Notes under the pieces: model-generated | What the model saw: the letters and a program-made list of their open reading frames with translations, nothing else | Told to the model about the DNA's origin: nothing | The model's database searches: none | Program-made: the position numbers and the translations under genes | DNA from: Armatimonadota bacterium | Lineage (GTDB): Bacteria > Armatimonadota > Zipacnadia > UBA1398 > JAKPQA01 | Reading direction: 5' to 3' | NCBI GenBank assembly: GCA_029547025.1 | Contig: JAKPQA010000081.1 | Location: 1 to 58,773, forward strand | Length of the DNA: 58,773 nt | Part shown: positions 8,684 through 18,028 of the stretch, in pieces | How the letters are laid out: each line of letters starts with the position of its first letter | Position numbering within the stretch: position 1 is the first letter of the stretch

Positions 8684-9631
8684 CTACGTCGCCGGACTCC
8701 AGCCCCACATGTTGCTGCTGAAGTCGAGCAGGCGGCTCACCTCGAGCCCTGCCTCGCTGATCTCCTCCTGCTCTTCCGGTGTCAGGCTCCACCCGATGCC
8801 ACCCAGGTTCTCCTGGAGCTGCGAGGGGCGCCGGGCACCCACGATCGTGCAGGTGATGCCCGGCACAGCCAGCGCCCATGCCAAGGCGGCCTGCGGCAGC
8901 GACTTGCCGTGGGCGGCCGCGATCTGAGCCAGCCGGTCAACCGTGGGAAGGCACCGCTCGAGTATATCGGGCGCCAGCAGCTTGCTGCGGGCACGGATGT
9001 CGTCGGGCACATCGGCCACGGACCGGAAACGCCCCGCCAAGAGCCCTTGGGCCAGAGGGCTATACGCCAGCACCGCGATGTCGTTCTCGCGGCAGAAGGG
9101 GAGCACGTCGTCGTCGATCTGCCGCCAGAACACGTTGAACGGTGGCTGACAGGTCTCGATCCGCGCCGTCGCCACGGCTTCCCGCATCTGCTCCAGCGAG
9201 AAGTTCGACACGCCAATCCAGCGGATCTTGCCGGCTTTCTGGATCTCTGCCATAGCCCCGATGGTCTCACAGACGGGGTACCTGGGGCTCGGGTAGTGCA
9301 CCTGATAGAGGTCGATGCAGTCGGTGCCCATGCGCTGCAGGCATCCATCGATGGTCTGCGGGATCGTGGTCGGATCGCCCCAGCACTTGCTGGCGAACAG
9401 CACGTCGCCCCGCCGGTTGCCCACGGCCCGGGCCACGATTGTCTCCGAGTAGCCGTCGCCATAGCCCACGGCGGTGTCGATCATGTTGATGCCGGCATCG
9501 AGCGCGGCGTGGATGGTTGCCACCGACTCGCTGTCGTCAATGCCCTTCCAGTAGGCCTGGCCGTACTGCCACGCGCCCAGGACCATGGCCGACACATCGA
9601 CGCCTGTTTGGCCCAACTTGCGGTACTCCAT
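8684..9631 (-). CDS. Aldo/keto reductase
   Basis: The 315-residue protein has the full aldo/keto reductase tetrad: Asp52 and Tyr57 in MIDTAVGYGDGYSE, Lys82 in FASKCW and His112 in YQVHYP. The C-terminal NADPH region (CTIVGARRPSQLQENL) is also typical. Such enzymes reduce aldehydes, ketones or sugars with NAD(P)H in the cytosol. The ATG start has GAGG upstream. It is the third gene of a same-strand run that begins with rhamnulokinase, so a role in deoxysugar or aldehyde reduction is plausible. Substrate specificity is not readable from the sequence. Confidence 0.9.
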   Translation of the reverse strand: MEYRKLGQTGVDVSAMVLGAWQYGQAYWKGIDDSESVATIHAALDAGINMIDTAVGYGDGYSETIVARAVGNRRGDVLFASKCWGDPTTIPQTIDGCLQRMGTDCIDLYQVHYPSPRYPVCETIGAMAEIQKAGKIRWIGVSNFSLEQMREAVATARIETCQPPFNVFWRQIDDDVLPFCRENDIAVLAYSPLAQGLLAGRFRSVADVPDDIRARSKLLAPDILERCLPTVDRLAQIAAAHGKSLPQAALAWALAVPGITCTIVGARRPSQLQENLGGIGWSLTPEEQEEISEAGLEVSRLLDFSSNMWGWSPAT

Positions 9632-9670
9632 TGCCTTGCACCTCGTCCCTCTCGCAGCGTCCCGCCGCCA

Positions 9671-11015
9671 TCACTCGGACGGCGCCGGTCCGTTCAGACC
9701 TCCGAACTGGTGGTAGACCACGTCGTGGAACATGCGTAGCTTCATGGCCACGTACTCGTCGTGCCAGTAGTCGAGCATCTCCGGTGAGTAGGGTTCGCCT
9801 TCGGGATGCTCGGGCGTGTAGTGCAGCAGCGTGCGGTCGTAGTATCTAAGGCCGCCCTGGCACCATCGACTCCAGTCACCAAACACCCACCAGGCCAGCG
9901 CTACCCAAGGCCCTGCTTTCAGCTCCTCGTAGTAGGCCTCCATGGTCTCGATTGGAGTCGTGTACGTCGGCGGGTCCTGGCTCGCCGTTACGCCGAGCTG
10001 GCCCGAGATCCCTATGTACCACATCATCGCGTTTCGGGCGCCTGCCAGTTCAATGGCGGCCATGAGCGCGTGCGTGTCATTCCAGTACTCGGGGATCCAC
10101 GTGGCCGGATCACTGCTGTCCTTGCCCACGTGGACCCGCAGGCCCTCCGTATAGTACCGGGTCCGCAGCCGTTGCCACTCGCGCGAGTGCTCCCGCACAC
10201 GCTCACGCGGGATGCTCAGGTCGGCCGGGTCGAATGGCTCCAGGAATGCCCCAGTAGTGGTACACGTCAACACCGATCGCCTGGGTGTTCTCGGGCAGCT
10301 TCACCCGGCCATGCTTGTCGACATCGTCCTGCGTCGCGGCATAGCCACCATTGTAGGCGAAGGCGGCATAGCCGACCATGGTGTACCAGGCCTTGATGTG
10401 GCGGAAGGGCTGCTCGCCGTCGACCTCGCGCAAGCGAATGACGCGGTCGAAGTCCGCGTAGACCCGGCGAAGACCCTCGGTCCCCAAGCCCGCTTCACCC
10501 TCATCGCCGCACTTGTTGGCGAGCACGTTGTTAATGAGCTGCCGCCCGGTTGCCGAGTCGCCCTCGGCGTTGGTGAGTCGTTCGTCGCGCCGCTCCCAGA
10601 GCGACAGGAGCAGCCGTTCCACGTTGCCGTACGGGCCTCCGTCCCGGCGCCCGCGGTCGTGGTAGTTCGCGAACACAATCAGCTGCCGGTGGCCGTAGCA
10701 CCGCAACATGAGCCGGATAAGCTCCTCGCGCCACTCGTCGTACCGGGCATGCAGCAGGATCGCGGTCGACCATTGGCTGGCGATGTCGATTCGGCGTACG
10801 TTCTCCGCGTGGAGCTGCTCGAGCGGCGCATCGAAGTCCGCGGCCATGAGGTGGTACTCGAGCAGGTACGGGAGAACCCCGATGCCCTCCTCTGGCGCCC
10901 ACGTGTGTATGGGCACGTACGAGTGGCTGATGACGTCGCCCTGAACGAAACCCGGGGGCAGCACCCCGGCTGTGGGCACGACGGCCCACAGCAGCGCCGT
11001 CACCAATGCGCCCAC
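9671..11015 (-). pseudogene. Exported TIM-barrel (glycoside-hydrolase-like) protein, frameshifted
   Basis: Two adjoining frames together make one protein of about 447 residues. The first frame (GTG 11015 onward) gives a signal peptide and runs to GVDVYHYWG; the second frame (from about 10250 to 9671) continues GAFLEPFDPADLSIP. Joining them needs one extra G in the run read as GGGG (CCCC at 10249-10252 on the plus strand), after which the sequence is seamless. Features suggesting a secreted glycosidase-like barrel are the signal peptide, aromatic-rich loops (SYVPIHTWAPEEG, KAWYTMVGYAAFAYNGGY, MMWYIGISGQLG) and the position 45 nt after rhamnulokinase. No catalytic pair can be named. A homopolymer indel is a classic sequencing error, so the gene may be intact in the organism. 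Confidence 0.7.
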
Positions 11016-11060
11016 GGGATCCTACCTCGTTCGCGGCCTCGGCCGTGCATGCGGTGCGCT

Positions 11061-12560
11061 CTACAAGGCCTTGTCAGCCGCTGCCGAGACGCGCACATAC
11101 CGGGCATACGCCTCGTCCCATGGTTCGCGTGGACCGGGCTCGTACGTCAGGACGTCGAAGGACCGCCGCACCATCTCGCGGCCCTCCTCGAGCGATCCCA
11201 CGTACCCCAAAGCCATGGCCTGCATGATGGCGTTGCCGATGGCCGTGGCCTCGACGGGGCCGGCGACGACCGGCCGGCCGGTGGCGTCGGCGGTGAACTG
11301 GCACAGCAACGCATTCTGGCAGCCGCCGCCCACAATGTGGATGGTGTCCAGCGGGTGACCGCTGATCTCCTCGAGCTTCTCCAATACCCACCGATACTTG
11401 AGGGCGAGGCTCTCGAGCGCACAGCGGACCAACGCCCCCTTGGTCTCCGGCGGGTCCTGGCCGGTTCGGCCGCAGAAGGTCCGGATGGCCGCCGGCATGT
11501 CGCTCGGAGCCAGGAACGCCCCGTCGTCCGGCTCGACGAAGGCCTTGAAAGCTGGCGCCTCTGCGGCCATCTGCGCCAGCTCCGAGTAGCTGTGGGCGTC
11601 TCCCTGGCGCTCCCATGTGCGCCGGCACTCCTGCACCAGCCACAAGCCCATGATGTTCTTCAGGAAGCGGAACGTGTCGCACACGCCGCCCTCATTGGTG
11701 AAGTTGTAGTCGAGTGCGGCGTCCGTGATAATGGGCTCGGGGACCTCGATGCCCATGAGCGACCACGTGCCCGAGCTGATGTAGGCGTAGTGGTGGCCCC
11801 GGGCGGGCACCGCCGCCACCGCCGAGCCTGTATCGTGGCAGGCCGGAGCCACTACGGTCGCTCCTCCGATCCCCGTCTCAATGGCCACGGCGCGCACCAA
11901 CGGCCCCAACCGAGTGCCGGGCGGCACGATGGAGTCCACCAGGAAGTGAGTGGGCAGCCCCAGGCCAGTCAGAAGGTCTCGCGCCCAAGCGCGGGTCCGC
12001 GGGTTGTAGAACTGGGTGGTCGTTGCATTCGTGAACTCGCAGACCGTCTCGCCCGTCAGCCAGTAGTTCAGTACATCGGGCATGGTGAGTAGCTTGTCGG
12101 CGACGTCCAGCAGTGGGGATCGGGTAACACCCATGGAGAAGAGCTGGAAGAGCGTGTTCAGCGGCATGAACTGGATGCCGGTCTGCTCGAATATCTCGCG
12201 CCGTGAAAGACGTTGGCACGCGGCTTCCACCATGCCCTCGGTGCGATGGTCGCGGTAGTGATAGGGGTTCCCCAGGAGATTCCCGTCTCGATCCAGCAGG
12301 CCGAAGTCGACGCCCCAGGTGTCCACACCCAGACCCATGACCGGGCCATCGGCCTCGGCCGAGCAGAGGGCTAGTCCCCGCTTGACTTCGTCATAGAGCC
12401 GCAGCACGTCCCAGTGCAGATGGTTCAGCACGCGCACCGGACCATTCGGGAACCGGTGCACCGGTTTCAGCGTCAATCGGCCGGAGTCGATGGTCGCGAG
12501 GATGGCGCGGCCGCTCTCGGCTCCCAGATCCAGCGCAACCAGATGGATGGCCTCGGGCAT
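11061..12560 (-). CDS. rhaB: Rhamnulokinase (FGGY family)
   Basis: The 499-residue FGGY kinase carries the RhaB hallmarks: LVALDLGAESGRAI at the N terminus (phosphate-1 loop), HRFPNGPVRV, GVDTWGVDFGLLDRDGNLL, PYHYRDHRTEGM and the C-terminal ATP-site segment IHIVGGGCQNALLCQ. Rhamnulokinase phosphorylates L-rhamnulose at O-1 in L-rhamnose breakdown. The length matches the family, and the ATG has GGAGGGGG at 7 nt. No rhamnose isomerase or aldolase lies in the window, so the pathway is completed elsewhere or the kinase serves another ketose. It probably heads a minus-strand operon that includes the secreted barrel protein and the aldo/keto reductase. Confidence 0.9.
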   Translation of the reverse strand: MPEAIHLVALDLGAESGRAILATIDSGRLTLKPVHRFPNGPVRVLNHLHWDVLRLYDEVKRGLALCSAEADGPVMGLGVDTWGVDFGLLDRDGNLLGNPYHYRDHRTEGMVEAACQRLSRREIFEQTGIQFMPLNTLFQLFSMGVTRSPLLDVADKLLTMPDVLNYWLTGETVCEFTNATTTQFYNPRTRAWARDLLTGLGLPTHFLVDSIVPPGTRLGPLVRAVAIETGIGGATVVAPACHDTGSAVAAVPARGHHYAYISSGTWSLMGIEVPEPIITDAALDYNFTNEGGVCDTFRFLKNIMGLWLVQECRRTWERQGDAHSYSELAQMAAEAPAFKAFVEPDDGAFLAPSDMPAAIRTFCGRTGQDPPETKGALVRCALESLALKYRWVLEKLEEISGHPLDTIHIVGGGCQNALLCQFTADATGRPVVAGPVEATAIGNAIMQAMALGYVGSLEEGREMVRRSFDVLTYEPGPREPWDEAYARYVRVSAAADKAL

Positions 12561-12646
12561 GGTGGATCCCCCTCCGCGGAAGTGCCTCGGGGGGTGTCTG
12601 TTCAGTCAGATCCGCCGCGAATCCTGCGACGCCTGGGTTGTGGCGC

Positions 12647-13309
12647 TTAGGTCAGGGGCTCCTCGGGGGGCCGGGGCGGAACCAGGAAGGCATCCGCGAG
12701 CATCAGTTCGGAGGCGCGAAGTGGATCCCCCTTTACCCGGGCGCGAATGGCGAGCGAGTAGGACCCGGGTGTCAGGCTCTCGATTGGGTACGTCGCTTGG
12801 TAGTGGCCCCCATCGCCTGCCACGGTGGGGAGGCTGATGGCGGTGCCTCCGGGGCCGGTGACCACAAACTCGACCTCGAGCTCCTCGCCGGTGCCGTAGG
12901 TGACCGTGGCGGCGCCTGTGACCATGGGGATACCGTCGATGACCGATAGCGCCGCCGTCGGCGTCTCGATCGAGGGGCCCACGGCAACGGCTGTGAAGTC
13001 CCGCCCGGTGGCGCTGGGCCCCACGGTCACCGTGAGCGAGGCCGGGCTGATCTCGTACCCCGACCTCGAGGCGGCCACGATGTAGGTGCCGGCCGAGAAG
13101 CCCGCGATGGTATACCGGCCCTCGGCGTTCGTGGTGGCAGAGAGGCCGCCCGCGGTGACGGTGACGCCGGCCAGCCCCGCGCCGTCGATGGTCACCGAGC
13201 CGCTGATGCTGTAGGTGGTGCCGCCGGGCTCCCCCGGCCCGCCGCCGCACCCTACGGGTGCCACGGACAAGGCAATGATGATCCACACGGGTCGGACGCG
13301 AGTCCACAT
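12647..13309 (-). CDS. Lipoprotein with one carboxypeptidase-regulatory-like (Ig-fold) repeat
   Basis: The 220-residue product starts at ATG 13309 (the open frame continues upstream without similarity), has a hydrophobic signal segment (VWIIIALSVAPVGC) and a lipobox-like cysteine followed by GGGPGEPGG. Residues of about 35-110 form one Ig-like repeat (TYSISGSVTIDGAGLAGVTV to GPSATGRDF) of the same family as the eight repeats in the adjacent subtilase. A second beta-rich domain follows (PTAALSVIDGIPMVTGAATV). The gene begins 11 nt after the subtilase stop, so it is cotranscribed. A cell-surface adhesive or structural role is inferred; no enzyme motif is present. Confidence 0.75.
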   Translation of the reverse strand: MWTRVRPVWIIIALSVAPVGCGGGPGEPGGTTYSISGSVTIDGAGLAGVTVTAGGLSATTNAEGRYTIAGFSAGTYIVAASRSGYEISPASLTVTVGPSATGRDFTAVAVGPSIETPTAALSVIDGIPMVTGAATVTYGTGEELEVEFVVTGPGGTAISLPTVAGDGGHYQATYPIESLTPGSYSLAIRARVKGDPLRASELMLADAFLVPPRPPEEPLT

Positions 13310-13319
13310 CGAGGTGCCC

Positions 13320-16300
13320 CTACCTCCCGACCGTGACGCGTACCGCCGCCCGGGCCCGCGCCCCCGCCTCACCAACGGCCTCGAGCTCGATCACATACTG
13401 GCCGGGCGGCAGCGACGAACCCGACAGCCCCTGGCCGGTCCAGCTCAGCGTCTGAGCGCCCGACACCTGCGTCTCACCCCGCAGAGGCTCGGCCACCACA
13501 CGCCCGGCCGCGTTCAGCACCCGAGCGGAGACGGTCGCCGAGGCGGTCAGCGAGTAGGCGACCGCCACCCCGCCGCTGCGGAGCACGTCGGCCCGGGCAG
13601 CGATGATCCGGAGTCCGGCCGTATTCCGCCGGATCGCGACGCGAAACCGGCGCTCCGTCCCGTTCTGCCCCGTCCGGAACGTGTACGCACGGGTGGAGCG
13701 GAGCAGGACGCTCTCGTGGGCGTCGACGTCGGTCAGCACAGCTTCATACTCGCGCGGGAGGCCGCGCAGGTCGCTCCAGGTCAACACGACCGGCCGATTC
13801 GCGGCTGAAGACCGCACCACGGCGTCATAGGCCCACTCGTCTGCGGCCGAAACCTTCTCCCGCATGTCCACGGCATAGCCGCCGGAGGCCTGCGGTGGGA
13901 TCAGGGTGAGACTTAGGTCACTTGATAGCGGGGGCGGCTCGGCGACGCGCAAGTCGCCGGATGCCCCCTGCGGCCGCACGCCCAGCACGTTGAAGCCGTC
14001 CGCCGATGTCCCGCATCGCGCGGACAAGTTGATGGTGAACCCGCCACTCTCGGCTCGGAGCAGCGGCACCGTCGATCGGCTCGACGTCGAGGCGCCCGGC
14101 CTGTGCAGGACCAGTGTCACCGGGCTGTGGGCATAGACGAAGAAGCCCGACCACGGCGCAATCGTCGTCTCCGCACCGGGCACTCTGGGATCCACGAGCA
14201 TGAAGCTCTGGGTCTCCGAGTCGAACGCCCATGCGTATGGCGTGACTGCGGAGGACTGGGCCAGGGGTACTTCGGCCCCGCCTGGCACGCGAACCGTGGT
14301 GGTCGACCAGTCAATGGCCTCCTCAAACGGGTTCCCGGCCATCTGCCAGCCGGCGTCCAGCGCCACCTCGACCTCACGGCCTGATGCCGGCGTTCCCGCC
14401 GCCTGTACCGTGCGTCCCCCCGAACCCACATGGAACCAGTACCCGCGCCCCAGAACCGGCGGCCCGGCCAGGGGGGCGTAGGAGTTCGTGCCAGCATCCC
14501 ACCACGCCGCGTACTGCCGCGTATCGCCGAACAGCTCACCCGCTGTTACGCCACCGGTGCTCACCGGAACAGAGAACAGCGCCCAACCCGCTGCGAACTG
14601 CCTCGAGTAGACGCGCGATGCCGCGAAGTCCTGCTTTGTTGCGCTGGGCCCCACGGTGACTTTCAGTGTGGCCGGCACGAAGGTGTACTCGGGCTTGCTG
14701 GCCGTCAGCGTGTACTCCCCCGCCACCAGCCCGGCGATGGTGTAGGTCCCGTCGGCGCCCGTGATGGCCGTATGGCCGCCGCCCGCGTCGACGGTGACCC
14801 CGGCCACCGGCACACCATGGGCCGTCACCGTCCCGCCAATACTGTAGGTCGCCTGCGTGGCCGTGAAGTCCTGTCCCGTGGCGCTGGGCCCCACGGTGAC
14901 CTTCAGTGTGGCCGGCACGAAGGCATACTCGGGCTTGCTGGCCGTCAGCGTGTACTCCCCGGCCACCAGCCCGGCGATGGTGTAGGTCCCGTCGGCGCCC
15001 GTGATGGCCGTATGGCCGCCGCCCGCGTCGACGGTGACCCCGGCCACCGGCACGCCATGGGCCGTCACCGTCCCGCTAATGCGGTAGCGTGGGTCGCCTG
15101 TGAAGTTCACGTCGGTGACGCTCGGGCCGACGGCTACAGCGGCCGACGGGGGATCGAAGACGAAATCGTCCGATGCCGGCGTCACGTTGTACGTTCCTGC
15201 AGGCAGGCCTGTGATCGTGTAGGCACCGCTCGCCTGAGACACCGCGGTTTGGCCGCCGGCCTCGACGATCACCCCACCCAGGCCGACTCCGCCGGACGAG
15301 ATCGTGCCGGATATCGAATAGGTGACAATGCGGGCACTGAAGTCCTGGCCGGTGGCATCCGGCCCCACGGTGACGTTCAGCCAGGGCGGATCGAACGCGT
15401 GCTCGGCCATGCTGGGTGTCACCCGATGGGTTCCGGCCAGCAAACCGGTGACGGTGTACGTGCCGTCCGGCCCTGTGATCGCCGTGCGGCCCGGGCCGGC
15501 CACGATCTCGACGCCAGGCAGCCCTTGCCCGTTGAGTCGAATGGTGCCCGATATGCTGTACGTGACCAAGTCGGCCTCGAAGTCCACCGCCGTGGCGCTC
15601 GGGCCGAGGAGGACACTGCGCGTTTCCGGCGTGAAGGTGTACTGCGCCTTCGCCGGGGTGACGGTGTAGGTGCCCGCCAGGAGACCCGACAGCGACCATG
15701 TGCCGTTCGATGTTGTAGTGGCCGTCTTGACACCGCCGGCCCCATTGTCGACCGTCACGGTGACGCCGGCCAGTCCCGCCCCGGTGGCTGTGACCCGCCC
15801 CGACATGCTGTACGTCACCAGCGTACCGTTGAAGTCCTCTCCCGAGATGCTGGGGCCCAGGTTCACGGTACTATGCACTGGTGTGAACGTGTACTCGGGC
15901 TTCGTCGGCGTTAGTGTGTAGGTGCCCGCCACGAGGTCCGATACGATGTACTTGCCATCTGCCCCGGTGGTCGCCGTCCCAACATGACCTGCCCCGTCAT
16001 CGGCCGTGAGCACGACCCCACTCAGGGCTTTGCCGGCGCTCGTGACGGTGCCGCGGATGGTGTACGTGACTACCGTCGCCGCGAAGTCCTGCCCGGCGAC
16101 ATCCGGACCGACGGTCACCTCGAGTGCCCCGGGAGCAAACGTGTACTCTGCCTTGCTCGGAGTCAACGTATAGGTGCCCGCCACGAGACCTGAGAGCGAG
16201 TAGGTGCCGTCCGCTGCCGTCGTTGCCGCGCGGCCGCCCCCCGCGTCGATCACCACACCCGCCAGCGGGTCCGCGCCGACTCTCACGGTCCCCGACACAA

Positions 16301-17972
16301 CGTATGTGTTGCGGGTGCCAGCGAAGTCCTTGCCCGTGGCATCCGGCCCGATGGTCACGAGCATGCTGGACGGGCTGAAGGTGTACTCGACCTTGTGCGG
16401 CGTCACCACGTAGGCGCCTGGCGGAAGGTCCGCAATGATGAATGTGCCATCGGCAGCCGTCGTGGCGCCCCCAACGTGGCCCGCCCCGTCATCTGCGGTG
16501 AGGCTCACGCCCTCCAGCCCCACCCCCCCGGCCGTCACGGTGCCCGTGATGGAGTAGACAGCCCCCACCGCGCTGGCCATGTTCAGTCGGCCAGCCCCCA
16601 GCGACCGATCGGAGATCGCGTCGCTCGTCCCGCACAGCAGGTCTCGGACCTCTCTGTTGGACAGGTGGCCGTGCCGAGTCATCACGAGCGCCCCAGCCCC
16701 GGCCGCAATGGGCGACGAGAAAGACGTGCCGCTGGCCGTCGCGGTCGCATTGCCAGGTCCTGGAACATAGCCGGTGGTGAGCACCGACTGGCCCGGAGCC
16801 GACAGGTCCACCAGGCCGCTCCCCGCCGTTGCGTAGTTGGAGAACGAGGCTCTCGTGTCCGACGAGTTCGTCGCGGCCACTCCGAGTACCCAGTTCGCGG
16901 GTCCGTCGTTGCAGACGGGACTGCGCGGTGACGACGACAGATCGACCCCGTCATTCCCCGCTGCGGCCACGATGAGGATGCCCGCATTGTAGGCGGCGGC
17001 GATGGAGGTATCAAAGGCCGATGTGTAGTCTCCTCCGAGGCTCATGTTGATGATCCGGAAGCCCGTGGCCGTGGCATACTCGATCCCGGCGATGACGTCG
17101 CTGGCGACGCCCTTCCCGTCGGAGCCCAGCGCTCGAATCGAGCCCACGCGCGCCCGCCAGCACGTGCCCGTAACACCCGTCGCGTTGTTGCCGACGGCGG
17201 CGATGCAGCCCATCACGCAGGTTCCGTGCCCGGTTCCGCCGTCGACGTCCCATGGGGTGTTGTCGTCGTCGATGAAGTCCCAGCCGTGGACGTCATCCAC
17301 ATAGCCGTTGCCGTCGTCGTCGATGCCGTTACCGGCAACCTCGCCGGCGTTGATCCATCGGTTGCCGTTGAGGTCGGGATGATCGGGGTCTACGCCACTG
17401 TCGATTATGGCGATGGGAACAGCGCTCACTGTCCCATAGTCCCATGCGGCCGGTGCGTCGATCCGGGGCAACCACCACTGGCTCGGATAGCTCGGGTCGT
17501 TCGGTGTCGCGGTACCGCGCAGGACCGAGTTTGGGCAGGCCAGGGCGACCTCGGGCATACGCTGGTAGAGCTGGATGGCGGCCTCGACCGTCATGCCTGG
17601 TGGAGTCCGGACGGCCTGAATGCGGCACCGCCGCACCTCCTGGAGGACTGCAGAGCCCAAAGCTCGGTGGCGGTCCATGAGCGATGCGCGAGCCCCGGAA
17701 CGGAAGACGATGAGGATCTCATTCTCGGCGCACTCGACGCGGCGCCCGGTCTCCGGGGACACAGCAAACGTGGTCCGGAGTGGCAGTGCCGCCTGGCATG
17801 CATCTTGCCCGGACATGGCGGCCAAGAGGCACCCTGCGAGGGCCACAGCGAGCCTTGCTTGGGCGTGGCCTGCGGCCGAGCCGGGGCGTATGGGGGGCGT
17901 CCGGCTGCCCGGCCGGGGCGAGGACTCCGGCTGCATCCCGCCGGGCGTGTGGAGTACCTCAGGCGCGCTCAT
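13320..17972 (-). CDS. Large exported subtilisin-like (S8) protease with eight Ig-like repeats
   Basis: From ATG 17972 the protein has 1550 residues. Order: a signal segment at about 40-62 after a basic leader; a propeptide-like stretch to about 160; an S8 catalytic domain with Asp191 (AIIDSGVDPDHPD), His249 (GTGHGTCVMG) and Ser417 (ASGTSFSSP), plus an Asp-rich DDDGNGYVDD calcium-type loop at 218-227; eight repeats of about 80 residues (about 472-1112) of the form TYSISGTVT...GADGTYTIAGLVAGTYTLTP...VTVGPSATGQDF; then a beta-rich region and a C-terminal part resembling FlgD-type or secretion-sorting domains (SLPPGQYVIELEAVGE). The protease is presumably cell-surface or secreted. The frame stays open to 18224, but GGGGGGA next to the 17972 ATG and the signal sequence favour that start. 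Confidence 0.85.
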   Translation of the reverse strand: MSAPEVLHTPGGMQPESSPRPGSRTPPIRPGSAAGHAQARLAVALAGCLLAAMSGQDACQAALPLRTTFAVSPETGRRVECAENEILIVFRSGARASLMDRHRALGSAVLQEVRRCRIQAVRTPPGMTVEAAIQLYQRMPEVALACPNSVLRGTATPNDPSYPSQWWLPRIDAPAAWDYGTVSAVPIAIIDSGVDPDHPDLNGNRWINAGEVAGNGIDDDGNGYVDDVHGWDFIDDDNTPWDVDGGTGHGTCVMGCIAAVGNNATGVTGTCWRARVGSIRALGSDGKGVASDVIAGIEYATATGFRIINMSLGGDYTSAFDTSIAAAYNAGILIVAAAGNDGVDLSSSPRSPVCNDGPANWVLGVAATNSSDTRASFSNYATAGSGLVDLSAPGQSVLTTGYVPGPGNATATASGTSFSSPIAAGAGALVMTRHGHLSNREVRDLLCGTSDAISDRSLGAGRLNMASAVGAVYSITGTVTAGGVGLEGVSLTADDGAGHVGGATTAADGTFIIADLPPGAYVVTPHKVEYTFSPSSMLVTIGPDATGKDFAGTRNTYVVSGTVRVGADPLAGVVIDAGGGRAATTAADGTYSLSGLVAGTYTLTPSKAEYTFAPGALEVTVGPDVAGQDFAATVVTYTIRGTVTSAGKALSGVVLTADDGAGHVGTATTGADGKYIVSDLVAGTYTLTPTKPEYTFTPVHSTVNLGPSISGEDFNGTLVTYSMSGRVTATGAGLAGVTVTVDNGAGGVKTATTTSNGTWSLSGLLAGTYTVTPAKAQYTFTPETRSVLLGPSATAVDFEADLVTYSISGTIRLNGQGLPGVEIVAGPGRTAITGPDGTYTVTGLLAGTHRVTPSMAEHAFDPPWLNVTVGPDATGQDFSARIVTYSISGTISSGGVGLGGVIVEAGGQTAVSQASGAYTITGLPAGTYNVTPASDDFVFDPPSAAVAVGPSVTDVNFTGDPRYRISGTVTAHGVPVAGVTVDAGGGHTAITGADGTYTIAGLVAGEYTLTASKPEYAFVPATLKVTVGPSATGQDFTATQATYSIGGTVTAHGVPVAGVTVDAGGGHTAITGADGTYTIAGLVAGEYTLTASKPEYTFVPATLKVTVGPSATKQDFAASRVYSRQFAAGWALFSVPVSTGGVTAGELFGDTRQYAAWWDAGTNSYAPLAGPPVLGRGYWFHVGSGGRTVQAAGTPASGREVEVALDAGWQMAGNPFEEAIDWSTTTVRVPGGAEVPLAQSSAVTPYAWAFDSETQSFMLVDPRVPGAETTIAPWSGFFVYAHSPVTLVLHRPGASTSSRSTVPLLRAESGGFTINLSARCGTSADGFNVLGVRPQGASGDLRVAEPPPLSSDLSLTLIPPQASGGYAVDMREKVSAADEWAYDAVVRSSAANRPVVLTWSDLRGLPREYEAVLTDVDAHESVLLRSTRAYTFRTGQNGTERRFRVAIRRNTAGLRIIAARADVLRSGGVAVAYSLTASATVSARVLNAAGRVVAEPLRGETQVSGAQTLSWTGQGLSGSSLPPGQYVIELEAVGEAGARARAAVRVTVGR
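14626..15085 (-). repeat. 240-bp near-identical tandem duplication inside the subtilase gene
   Basis: Bases 14626-14845 and 14866-15085 are almost identical, with an exact 240-base period and only scattered differences. They encode repeats 7 and 8 of the subtilase. The other six repeats are diverged at the DNA level, so this pair is a recent duplication or has been homogenised by recombination. Confidence 0.9.
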
Positions 17973-18028
17973 CTTCCCCCCACCACACTGCACCGCGTCG
18001 TGCGCGTTACAAGAACCCATATATGATG

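Noticed and set aside
10212-12092. Plus-strand frame of 626 codons
   Set aside because: Antisense to rhamnulokinase and the frameshifted barrel protein, with no recognisable motifs.
14430-15914. Plus-strand frame of 494 codons with internal repeats
   Set aside because: Its repeats are the antisense image of the subtilase repeat array.
14600-16570. CRISPR array, considered because of regular spacing
   Set aside because: The repeats are about 240 bp, protein-coding and mostly diverged, not short identical repeats with unique spacers.
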